A stretch of 6,572 bases of DNA, taken from positions 1 through 6,572 of the forward strand of contig USCF01000064.1 in NCBI GenBank assembly GCA_900553115.1, written 5' to 3'. This stretch comes from an uncultured Alphaproteobacteria bacterium (GTDB taxonomy: Bacteria > Pseudomonadota > Alphaproteobacteria > RF32 > CAG-239). Positions within the stretch are counted from its first letter, which is position 1. Every line of letters begins with the position of its first letter. Below are positions 1 through 5,536 of the stretch, piece after piece. Under the pieces are notes generated by a model that worked only from the letters and a program-made list of their open reading frames with translations, ran no database searches and was not told the origin of the DNA. The translations under genes and the position numbers were made by a program.

Positions 1-92
1 GCCACTTCTCCGGGTTTATTCGTCTTGGGAGGGAACTGATTGGTCAGCTCACGTCCTACCATGAGTCTGATGATCTTCCTTTTGAGATTTGA
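1..92 (-). pseudogene. 5'-truncated fragment of sugar ABC transporter ATP-binding protein (RbsA/MglA type)
   Basis: Read on the minus strand, this segment encodes IIRLMVGREL, then TNQFPP and NKPGEV, and runs off the left edge in frame. That string matches the linker between the two ATPase domains of RbsA/MglA/XylG-type sugar ABC transporter ATPases, where MVGR-(E/S)L, a FP(P/D) segment and (N)KPGEV precede the second domain. The whole first ATPase domain (over 200 residues in the family) is missing. Upstream, the frame stays open to a TAA at 177-179, but those residues (positions 93-176) do not resemble the family and contain no good start. The first 60 bases are about 55% G+C, well above the rest of the window. 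I read it as a gene remnant from transfer or rearrangement. An assembly junction is the main alternative. The identification rests on one short motif cluster. Confidence 0.6.
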
Positions 93-186
93 ATACTTAT
101 TTTTGATATTTAAGATTATTCTTTGATCTAACTGTGACGATGAACCTGAACCCACGGCGATACAGAGCGGAGTGATTTAAAATGAA
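93..186. other. unassigned spacer between gene fragment and terminator
   Basis: No gene is supported here. The left third is very AT-rich and the right part is more balanced in composition. On the plus strand a short open frame from 127 to the TAA at 178-180 reads SNCDDEPEPTAIQSGVI and stops 6 nt before the hairpin at 187-214. That could be the C-terminal tail of a lost plus-strand gene, but it is too short to assign. A six-codon ATG frame at 182-202 lies inside the terminator and is very probably chance. Confidence 0.3.
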
Positions 187-214
187 AAAAGAGGAAGTAT
201 AAACTTCCTCTTTT
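187..214. terminator. rho-independent terminator hairpin (bidirectional form)
   Basis: A perfect 12-bp stem (AAAAGAGGAAGT paired with ACTTCCTCTTTT) encloses a 4-nt ATAA loop. On the minus strand the stem runs into six T residues, and on the plus strand into four. It lies 5 nt beyond the CCA end of the tRNA 3'-end copy at 220-238. That is where the original terminator of a minus-strand tRNA gene would be expected, so it may once have served the tRNA-Met before the 220-392 segment was inserted. Confidence 0.8.
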
Positions 215-219
215 CAACT

Positions 220-238
220 TGGTAGCGAGGGGGAGATT
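220..238 (-). repeat. 19-bp direct copy of the tRNA-Met 3' end (putative attachment-site remnant)
   Basis: TGGTAGCGAGGGGGAGATT at this place is identical to bases 393-411, the 3' end of the tRNA-Met gene. The copy covers CCA, the discriminator, the 3' strand of the acceptor stem, the 3' strand of the T stem and part of the T loop. Identity stops at 239, so no tRNA could be made here. A short exact copy of a tRNA 3' end near an intact tRNA is the usual footprint of integrase-mediated insertion. A decayed tandem tRNA duplicate would look similar. Confidence 0.75.
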
Positions 239-392
239 GACTTCACTTTGTTTCGTCGACTCTGCACTCATCAGCTTTGCTGACCGGCATCCTAAAGTCT
301 GCCTTTCGTTTGTTCTCGAACTCTCTTCCCGAGTTCAAATCTCCAGCTATCCTATAACAAAAAAAGCCCTCAAAAGAGGACTTTTTTTGTTA
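220..392. mobile_element. compact tRNA-bounded element or integration remnant (173 bp)
   Basis: This segment lies between two exact 19-bp copies of the tRNA-Met 3' end (220-238 and 393-411), the geometry of an element inserted at a tRNA 3' end. It encodes no integrase and no recognisable protein. One plus frame (186-396) is open but lacks an ATG and overlaps the tRNA, so I do not call it coding. Several small hairpins can be drawn: TCAGC/GCTGA (271-283), GAACTC/GAGTTC (318-336), and a pairing of 239-243 with 295-299. Bases 331-352, in the opposite orientation, again look like a tRNA 3' end (GAGTTCAAATCTCC then AGCTATCC). The part 220-353 therefore also has imperfect inverted ends. It could be a decayed island, a small repeat family that sits at tRNA ends, or a structured RNA. 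Confidence 0.4.
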
Positions 393-417
393 TGGTAGCG
401 AGGGGGAGATTCGAACT
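331..417. repeat. long imperfect inverted repeat: two tRNA-3'-like arms around a shared terminator
   Basis: The left arm (331-371) reads GAGTTCAAATCTCC, then AGCTATCC, then ATAAC and the A-rich side of the terminator stem. The right arm (376-417), read as reverse complement, gives GAGTTCGAATCTCC, then CTCGCTACC, then ATAAC and the same stem. The centre is a four-base AAAA loop at 372-375. Mismatches and small bulges occur mainly between the terminator stem and the T-loop-like segments. The left arm resembles the T arm of a plus-strand tRNA, but no tRNA body precedes it. Confidence 0.65.
354..393. terminator. rho-independent terminator of tRNA-Met (symmetrical)
   Basis: An 18-bp stem with a single C·A mismatch (367 with 380) closes on an AAAA loop at 372-375. 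Seven T residues end the hairpin on the plus strand (382-388) and seven also on the minus strand, so it can work in both directions. It touches the CCA end of the tRNA gene and is its expected terminator. Because I see no terminator after the upstream membrane-protein gene, it may also end read-through transcripts from the 2643-514 operon. Confidence 0.8.
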
Positions 418-469
418 CTCGACACATGGATTATGATTCCACCGCTCTAACCAACTGAGCTACCCCGCC
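393..469 (-). tRNA. tRNA-Met (CAU anticodon, elongator type)
   Basis: A 77-nt cloverleaf with encoded CCA. The acceptor 5' strand is GGCGGGG (469-463). The D arm has GCTC/GAGC, the anticodon loop is ATCATAA with CAT at 435-433, and the T loop is TTCGAAT (415-409). The acceptor pairs include G·U at 1-72 and 5-68. The T stem has one A·C mismatch (second pair, 419 with 405). From memory of alphaproteobacterial tRNAs, GGCGGGGTAGCTCAG and ATCATAA fit elongator tRNA-Met better than initiator tRNA, which has a 1-72 mismatch and three G·C pairs in the anticodon stem; here that stem is GTGGA/TCCAT. A lysidine-modified tRNA-Ile reading AUA is a less likely alternative. The 3' terminal 19 bases also occur at 220-238. 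Its own promoter lies at 482-510. Confidence 0.93.
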
Positions 470-481
470 ATGAACAAAACT

Positions 482-510
482 TTATTACCTTATATTTTGT
501 TCATTGTCAA
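482..510 (-). promoter_or_regulatory. sigma70-type promoter for tRNA-Met
   Basis: On the minus strand a perfect TTGACA (510-505) is separated by 17 nt from TAATAA (487-482). The expected start, near 475, is a few bases before the mature tRNA 5' end at 469. The -35 box begins 3 nt after the stop codon of the upstream gene. The tRNA can thus be transcribed independently while also lying downstream of the operon. The -10 box is a partial match to consensus. Confidence 0.65.
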
Positions 511-513
511 TAA

Positions 514-1488
514 TTATTTTTGCCTATTTTTAATTTTTTTTATAATGGCTGCTCGTCCTGCCAGTTTGAACTCATATGTTAAAAGTGCAATGCCGGAAAT
601 TAAAAGCGGCAGCAAATAATAAATTATGCGATATAAAATTAAAATTGCAAATAAGGTGGCTTGATTTTGATCATCAGGAAGTAATTTGGCAAAAACAATT
701 TCAAACACACCCAAGCCTCCCGGAACTTGACTATATACACCCAAAATTTGAGCGATAATGAAAGCGCCGATAAAGGTTATAAACGGGATATCAATGTAGT
801 GCTCTAAAATTGAATATAGCACCAATGAGGCCATTAAAATATCCAGACTGCCAATGATAACCTGCGCCACAGCCATTTTAAAGCCAGGGGTGTCAAATTC
901 TATTTCTTTTATGATAATCGGTTTTTTATAATAGGTACTTCCCCAAATATAAAATATCAATCCGCCGGCAGAAACTAAAATCAAAGCCCAATTGATAAAT
1001 GGCGAAGATATTGCCGATAAAACATGGTTCGGAGAGCAAATAAAGCCCAATAAAACCAAAAAGAAACAGGCAACTAAATAGGTAAATCCAGAAAAAGTTA
1101 CCATTTTTACAATGTCGGACGCATTGATTCTCCAACGTGTGTATAAGCGATAGCGAATCGCTCCGCCTGATATGATAGCGTGTCCAGCGTTGTTGCTGAT
1201 GGCAAATCCCAAAAAGCCAGCAAAAATCCATTTCCAAGTTGCTAGTTTACGGTGAATATATTTCAAAGCTAAAAAATCGTATGATGATAAGGCAACATAG
1301 CCGCAAAAAGAAGCTACACAGGCGTAAATTATATTTTTAGCCGGAACATCTATAATAGCATTTTTGATTTCATCTAAAGAATATTTTGAAAGTTGTTTAT
1401 AAATCATAAATGCGGCAAGAGCAAAGAAAAATAAGCCTGACCAAGATAACATTTTTTTGAAAATTCTTTTTCTATTTTTTTTTTGCAT
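514..1488 (-). CDS. lysylphosphatidylglycerol synthase TM-region / YbhN-family membrane protein (no synthase domain)
   Basis: A 324-residue inner-membrane protein with a basic N-terminus (KKNRKRIFKK) and about eight hydrophobic segments, near residues 14-33, 52-72, 86-106, 130-150, 166-183, 205-228, 233-253 and 277-305. Two conserved signatures of the family are present: SNNAGHAIISGGAIRYRLY (98-116) and QVPGGLGVFE (254-263). These belong to the membrane half of MprF, which flips lysyl-phosphatidylglycerol, and to stand-alone YbhN/UPF0104 proteins. The cytosolic aminoacyl-lipid synthase half of MprF is absent, and the length matches stand-alone members. A flippase-like role in envelope lipid handling is inferred and the substrate is unknown. 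The ATG at 1488 has AAAGG (1503-1499) 10 nt upstream, inside the end of the Sel1 gene, whose stop is only 3 nt away. Translational coupling is likely. Confidence 0.85.
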   Translation of the reverse strand: MQKKNRKRIFKKMLSWSGLFFFALAAFMIYKQLSKYSLDEIKNAIIDVPAKNIIYACVASFCGYVALSSYDFLALKYIHRKLATWKWIFAGFLGFAISNNAGHAIISGGAIRYRLYTRWRINASDIVKMVTFSGFTYLVACFFLVLLGFICSPNHVLSAISSPFINWALILVSAGGLIFYIWGSTYYKKPIIIKEIEFDTPGFKMAVAQVIIGSLDILMASLVLYSILEHYIDIPFITFIGAFIIAQILGVYSQVPGGLGVFEIVFAKLLPDDQNQATLFAILILYRIIYYLLPLLISGIALLTYEFKLAGRAAIIKKIKNRQK

Positions 1489-1491
1489 GTG

Positions 1492-2643
1492 TTATTTACC
1501 TTTATTAGTTAAGATATTCATATCTATATAGCTACGAATGTTAAAACCAAAAGTCCTTCTTACATATGATGTTAGTTCAGACGGCGCTTCTTTAAAGTTT
1601 TGGGCGTTTGCCTGAGCTTGCAGTAACATTTCCAATTTCAGTTTTTTACCGACTTCATCACGTTTTTCTGCAGCTTCAGGTTCTTCCATGGCAGAAGCAA
1701 TATTATATAAAGCGTGCGCCATAATTAGGTTCTGCGGCGTTATTTTTCCTTGAGCATAGATATCTGCCAGTTCCATAAAAGCTTCGGAATTACCTTGGTC
1801 TACGGCGTTGCGGTAGGCTTCAATACCCTTTATATAGTTTTGGACAGTTCCGTTTCCTTTAATATACATATCAGCCAAAACAATCTGCGCTTCATCTAAA
1901 TTACTGTTGTTTCCGGCTGCAGATTTTATCAACTTAAACGCTTGGTCATAGTTTTGTTCGTAAACAAAACCCAAATAATAGGCATAGCCCAGCATAAATT
2001 TAGCGACATTGTTACCTGAACTTGCCGCTTTTTTGAACAAATCCATGGCTGTTTTGTTGCGAGTTTGATTTTTGGTGCCGCCTTTTAGATATATAAAGGC
2101 CAGATTTATTGCCGCATTGTCGTTTCCAAGTTCCGCTGCTTTTGTAAACAGCGCCACGGCTTTTTGAATATCTGGATTTGTGCCAATACCGTTAAAATAT
2201 AGGCTGCCCAAATTGTTTAAAGCTATGGGGTTATTTTGTTCTGCAGCCATTTGATAATATTCAAAAGCTTTGCTGTAATCTTTTTGAACGCCGTTGGTGC
2301 CGTATAAATACATATAGGCAAGATTCATTTGATCTTCAATTTTTCCCTCGTTAGCTTGACGGGTACTTCTTTCTAAAAACGTTTCTTCTTTACCGTCCGG
2401 AGTTGGAACTTTGTCATCGGCAGAAAACAAAAGTGAAAGAGGTTTGGTTATAAAACTAAAAAAACCTTGACTTTCTTCTCCATCGGCAGAAACAGTCGAA
2501 TCAACAGTATTCGCGCTGTTTTCTGTATCTGTGGTTACAGATGGTTTATCCAATGCGCTGTCATCAAACAAATCTACAGCTTGAGCCCAAGAATTTGCAG
2601 CAATAAAAGATGAAAGCAAACAACAAAAAGCAATTTTTTTCAT
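1492..2643 (-). CDS. secreted Sel1-like repeat (SLR) protein
   Basis: A 383-residue protein with a clear Sec signal peptide: MKK, a hydrophobic core, then ANSWAQA with likely cleavage after residue 20 or 22. An acidic Ser/Thr-rich stretch (25-60) looks disordered. Six Sel1-like/TPR-like helical hairpins of about 36 residues follow, near 102-137, 139-174, 176-211, 213-245, 251-285 and 287-322, with repeated patterns such as LGSLYFNGIG, A..LF.KAAELGN and LADMYIKGNG. The C-terminal 60 residues are helical and charged. Such repeats make protein-protein scaffolds, so a periplasmic or secreted adaptor role is inferred; no partner or enzyme motif is visible. There is no lipobox cysteine at the cleavage site. 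The ATG at 2643 has AAGGA (2658-2654) 10 nt upstream. It is the first gene of a two-gene operon with the YbhN-like protein. Confidence 0.85.
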   Translation of the reverse strand: MKKIAFCCLLSSFIAANSWAQAVDLFDDSALDKPSVTTDTENSANTVDSTVSADGEESQGFFSFITKPLSLLFSADDKVPTPDGKEETFLERSTRQANEGKIEDQMNLAYMYLYGTNGVQKDYSKAFEYYQMAAEQNNPIALNNLGSLYFNGIGTNPDIQKAVALFTKAAELGNDNAAINLAFIYLKGGTKNQTRNKTAMDLFKKAASSGNNVAKFMLGYAYYLGFVYEQNYDQAFKLIKSAAGNNSNLDEAQIVLADMYIKGNGTVQNYIKGIEAYRNAVDQGNSEAFMELADIYAQGKITPQNLIMAHALYNIASAMEEPEAAEKRDEVGKKLKLEMLLQAQANAQNFKEAPSELTSYVRRTFGFNIRSYIDMNILTNKGK

Positions 2644-2677
2644 AAACCGATAATCCTTATTTTATTTTTTCGCCTGC

Positions 2678-2706
2678 ATAATAATACGAAAAATATTACC
2701 TTTCAA
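2678..2706 (-). promoter_or_regulatory. promoter of the Sel1/YbhN-like operon
   Basis: On the minus strand TTGAAA (2706-2701) and TATTAT (2683-2678) are separated by exactly 17 nt, each one base off consensus. A start site near 2671 would give a leader of roughly 30 nt before the ATG at 2643, with AAGGA inside it. This lies in the 141-nt region divergent with uup. Confidence 0.6.
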
Positions 2707-2711
2707 GGTAA
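2696..2711. promoter_or_regulatory. inverted repeat over the -35 box, candidate operator
   Basis: TTACCTT-TC-AAGGTAA is a perfect 7-bp inverted repeat with a 2-nt centre. It covers the -35 box of the minus-strand promoter and lies 74 nt upstream of the uup start. The size and symmetry fit a dimeric regulator site. A chance palindrome in AT-rich DNA cannot be excluded, and no regulator gene is in view. Confidence 0.35.
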
Positions 2712-2771
2712 AAAGTAAAACTATTACAAATCTCTTGTATTATTTATGGATTTGGTTTAGATAAAGCTTAG

Positions 2772-2776
2772 AAAGG
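2772..2776 (+). promoter_or_regulatory. ribosome binding site that decides the uup start
   Basis: AAAGG sits 8 nt before the ATG at 2785, the expected spacing. An in-frame GTG at 2776-2778 would overlap this site and leave no Shine-Dalgarno of its own, so the ATG is preferred over the longer reading. Confidence 0.65.
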
Positions 2777-2784
2777 TGAAAAAA

Positions 2785-4593
2785 ATGGTAACAGAAGCTC
2801 CTATATATACAATTCGCGGTGCAAAGTTAAGTTTTGGTCTGAATCCGCTTTTTACAAATGTGGACTTATACATAAATCGAGGGGATAAAATATGTTTGGT
2901 TGGCCGTAACGGCTGCGGCAAATCAACATTGCTTAAAGTGATTGCTCAAGAAATTGAACCTGACGACGCAGAATTTTTTATTCAGCCGGGGGTGAGAATT
3001 GGCTATATGCCTCAAGAACCAGATTTTTCAGGTTTTAAAACTTTGCGAGAAGTTGTTGAGGCCGGTTTGCCTAAAAATGAGCAAAATCAAACTTATCGGG
3101 CTGATAAATTGATTGAATATTTTGCTATAAATGAAAACCAGAATCCGGAACAGTCTTCTGGCGGTGAACGGCGCAAGGCAGCGTTGGCCAGAGCTTTGAT
3201 TAATGAACCGGATATTTTATTGCTTGATGAACCGACCAACCATTTGGATATTACTACTATTGAAAAATTGGAAGATTTGATTAAAAAATTTAGCGGAGCG
3301 GTAATTGTTATCAGTCACGACAGAATGTTTTTGGACCATATATCACAAACTACATTTTGGTTGGATAGGGGAACTTTGCGGCGTAATAACAAAGGGTTTG
3401 GAGCTTTTGAAGAATGGGAAGACCAAGTTATTGAACAAGAAATTATAGAGCAAAAAGCCCTGAATAAGAAAATTGCCGAAGAAACTGAGTGGCTGCACAA
3501 AGGCGTAACGGCTCGGCGCCGTCGTAATATGGGGCGTTTGCGTCGATTGCAACAGCTGCGTCAAGAGCGCCGTGAACAAATAAAAATGACCGGCTCGGTA
3601 AATCTAGAAGTTGAAACGGCTGATTTGCGCTCTAAACTGGTGATAGAGGCAAAACATATTTCAAAATCTTTCGGCGATAGAGAAATCATTAAAGACTTTT
3701 CTATCAAAGTGATTAAAGGCAATAAAATTGGTATTGTTGGACCAAACGGTTCGGGCAAAACCACGTTGATAAAATTACTGACTAAAAGATTGGAGCCGGA
3801 TTCCGGTTTTGTACGGATAGGAAAAAATTTGGAGGAAGCTTATTTTGACCAAAACCGTATTACTTTGGATCCGAAAAAGACACTTTGGAAAACGCTGTGC
3901 AATGAAGGTGACCATATTTGGGTGAGGGGACATTTTAGGCACGTTGTGGCGTATCTGAAAGATTTTTTATTCAAACCAGATCAGGCGCAATGTCCGGTTT
4001 CTACTTTGTCCGGAGGTGAAAAAAATCGTTTGATGCTGGCGGTGGCGTTGGCTAAACAATCTAATTTTTTGGTTTTAGATGAGCCGACAAATGATTTGGA
4101 TATGGATACGCTGGATTTGTTGCAAGAAGTTTTAGACGATTATGAGGGAACAATTCTGATTGTTAGCCATGATCGTGATTTTATGGATAAAGTGGCAACA
4201 TCTTTGATATATATGCGCGGCGACGGTACGGTTTATGAACACGTTGGCTCTTATTCGGAATTATTAGAAAAACTGAAAGGATTGCCGCCTAAAACCAATA
4301 ATAAAAAAACAGTCAATAAAGAAGAACCTAAGGTACGAGAAAAAAATAAAACTCAGAAACTGAGCTATAAAGAACAGTATATGCTGGAAAATTTGCCGAA
4401 AGAAATAGAAAAACTGGCGGCAGAAAATAAAGCGATTGAAGTGGCTTTGGGAAATGCTAATCTTTATACTGATGATCCGCAAAAATTTGATGAGCTGACC
4501 ACAAAACTGGCTGACAATAAAGAAAAACTGGAAGAAATGGAAAATCAGTGGCTGGAAGTTCAGATGAAAGCTGACGAACTGGAAAATTCCTGA
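2785..4593 (+). CDS. uup: ABC-F family ATPase Uup
   Basis: A 602-residue soluble protein with two ABC ATPase domains and no membrane segment. Domain 1 has Walker A GRNGCGKST (40-48), signature SSGGE (124-128), Walker B ILLLDEPTNHLD from 144, and SHD (177-179). Domain 2 has GPNGSGKTT (319-327), LSGGE (408-412), FLVLDEPTNDLD from 428, and SHD (461-463). Both catalytic glutamates are present. The linker (about 209-280) contains the basic KGVTARRRRNMGRLRRL segment typical of Uup, and a charged C-terminal arm (about 500-602) looks like the coiled-coil Uup extension. Length is close to E. coli Uup (about 635). The family acts on ribosomes, and Uup has been linked to branched-DNA binding and transposon excision; the role here is inferred from homology. 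The start is the ATG at 2785. No strong plus-strand promoter is visible; TTGTAT (2735) with TTAGAT (2757) is a weak candidate. Confidence 0.92.
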   Translation: MVTEAPIYTIRGAKLSFGLNPLFTNVDLYINRGDKICLVGRNGCGKSTLLKVIAQEIEPDDAEFFIQPGVRIGYMPQEPDFSGFKTLREVVEAGLPKNEQNQTYRADKLIEYFAINENQNPEQSSGGERRKAALARALINEPDILLLDEPTNHLDITTIEKLEDLIKKFSGAVIVISHDRMFLDHISQTTFWLDRGTLRRNNKGFGAFEEWEDQVIEQEIIEQKALNKKIAEETEWLHKGVTARRRRNMGRLRRLQQLRQERREQIKMTGSVNLEVETADLRSKLVIEAKHISKSFGDREIIKDFSIKVIKGNKIGIVGPNGSGKTTLIKLLTKRLEPDSGFVRIGKNLEEAYFDQNRITLDPKKTLWKTLCNEGDHIWVRGHFRHVVAYLKDFLFKPDQAQCPVSTLSGGEKNRLMLAVALAKQSNFLVLDEPTNDLDMDTLDLLQEVLDDYEGTILIVSHDRDFMDKVATSLIYMRGDGTVYEHVGSYSELLEKLKGLPPKTNNKKTVNKEEPKVREKNKTQKLSYKEQYMLENLPKEIEKLAAENKAIEVALGNANLYTDDPQKFDELTTKLADNKEKLEEMENQWLEVQMKADELENS

Positions 4594-4630
4594 CTTGAAA
4601 AAAATAGAACGCTTGATTACATAGTACTTT

Positions 4631-5536
4631 ATGTTATGGATAGTCAACGGTTTGATATACGGATTTTTTACCGCGGTGTATACCTTGTTTAACCAGCACT
4701 ATAAAGTTGATGGTTATATTTTAGGAATATGGCGCGGTTTTGGTATATCCGTATTGTTTATGCCGTTTTTGGTGTTTTTTCCGGTGCCGACCAGCGCCTA
4801 TTATTGGGGACTGTTGATTTTTCAGGGCTGGCTGATTGGAATTTATGATTCGCATTTGTTTTTTGCTTCGGCAAAATATGGGGCAGGGCCAACTTCGCGT
4901 TTTATGGCGGTGACTGTTTTGGTGACCACATTTTTGTGGTGGATACTAACTCCTAAGGAATTTTTCGCTTTGCTGAAACAAGGCAATGTTTTTATTACCT
5001 TGTTGTTGGTACTGTTTGGTTTTACTTTTTGTTATTGGCAAATGATAAATACTAAAGTTTCGCGGCAAACCGCACGCTATATTATGCCGTCGGTATTTGC
5101 TTTGGCGGGTATGAGTATTATCACCAAGTATATTGCTTTAGGCGGCTCTTCTGTGTGGCAGTCTATTGTCTACTATTTGTCGGTGGCGACTTTTGTTAGC
5201 GGCTGCTATAATCTGAGGTGTTATGTTAAACATCATCCTGAGTTGACATTCAGACAAAAAATAAGCAAAATTTTTTCGGGCAGAATGTGGAAAATAGGTG
5301 GTTATTTGATAGGATTCAGCGCGGCAATGATTACTGCTAAAACTATGGCGTTGCGGGTGGCGCCAAATCCTGGGTATGTGACTGCATTGTTGTTGATAGC
5401 TCCGATTTTTATTTTTGCGTTGAACAAACACTATAAAATTCCGGATAGTGTTTCGGTGCGGGCGGGTTTTGCCATGATGTTTTTTTTGTTTTTGTTAGCA
5501 GTGCTGGTTAATGGTAATTATGGAATTACAGACTAA
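4631..5536 (+). CDS. EamA/DMT-like polytopic membrane protein
   Basis: A 301-residue protein, almost entirely hydrophobic, with about ten predicted helices, near residues 3-22, 30-52, 57-80, 88-107, 117-137, 146-168, 174-196, 220-240, 247-265 and 277-295. The ten-helix layout in two halves of five, and the length near 300, fit the drug/metabolite transporter (EamA) fold; the assignment is by architecture, since no diagnostic motif stands out. The substrate is unknown. It lies 37 nt after uup on the same strand with no terminator between, so co-transcription is likely. The ATG at 4631 follows an in-frame stop at 4622-4624, so translation cannot start much earlier. No good Shine-Dalgarno precedes it (the upstream bases are ACATAGTACTTT), suggesting weak initiation or a slightly later start. 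Its TAA overlaps the stop codon of convergent hemW. Confidence 0.7.
   Translation: MLWIVNGLIYGFFTAVYTLFNQHYKVDGYILGIWRGFGISVLFMPFLVFFPVPTSAYYWGLLIFQGWLIGIYDSHLFFASAKYGAGPTSRFMAVTVLVTTFLWWILTPKEFFALLKQGNVFITLLLVLFGFTFCYWQMINTKVSRQTARYIMPSVFALAGMSIITKYIALGGSSVWQSIVYYLSVATFVSGCYNLRCYVKHHPELTFRQKISKIFSGRMWKIGGYLIGFSAAMITAKTMALRVAPNPGYVTALLLIAPIFIFALNKHYKIPDSVSVRAGFAMMFFLFLLAVLVNGNYGITD

Noticed and set aside
3..92. Plus-strand frame open from the left edge, as a C-terminal gene end
   Set aside because: It resembles nothing I recognise, while the minus strand of the same bases gives an RbsA/MglA-type motif series; it is most likely the complement shadow.
61..126. 21-codon hydrophobic plus-strand frame starting ATGAGTCTG
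   Set aside because: No Shine-Dalgarno, and it lies opposite the minus-strand ABC transporter fragment, which has recognisable motifs.
182..202. Six-codon ATG frame (MKKEEV) with GGAG upstream, a possible leader peptide
   Set aside because: It is wholly explained by the A-rich side of the 187-214 terminator, and no attenuated gene follows on that strand.
331..353. A second tRNA gene on the plus strand ending near 353
   Set aside because: A T-arm-like and acceptor-like end is visible, but no D arm, anticodon arm or matching 5' acceptor strand is found upstream.
186..396. Open plus-strand frame across the terminator and the tRNA-bounded element
   Set aside because: It has no ATG start or ribosome binding site, runs through two terminator hairpins and ends inside the tRNA gene. 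Translated tRNA-flanking DNA often gives such spurious frames.
2776..2784. GTG start for uup three codons upstream
   Set aside because: The GTG overlaps the AAAGG ribosome binding site that is correctly spaced for the ATG at 2785.
4264..4647. Minus-strand 127-residue Phe/Ile-rich frame opposite the end of uup
   Set aside because: Its composition is what the complement of a Lys/Glu-rich coiled coil produces, and uup has clear family motifs.
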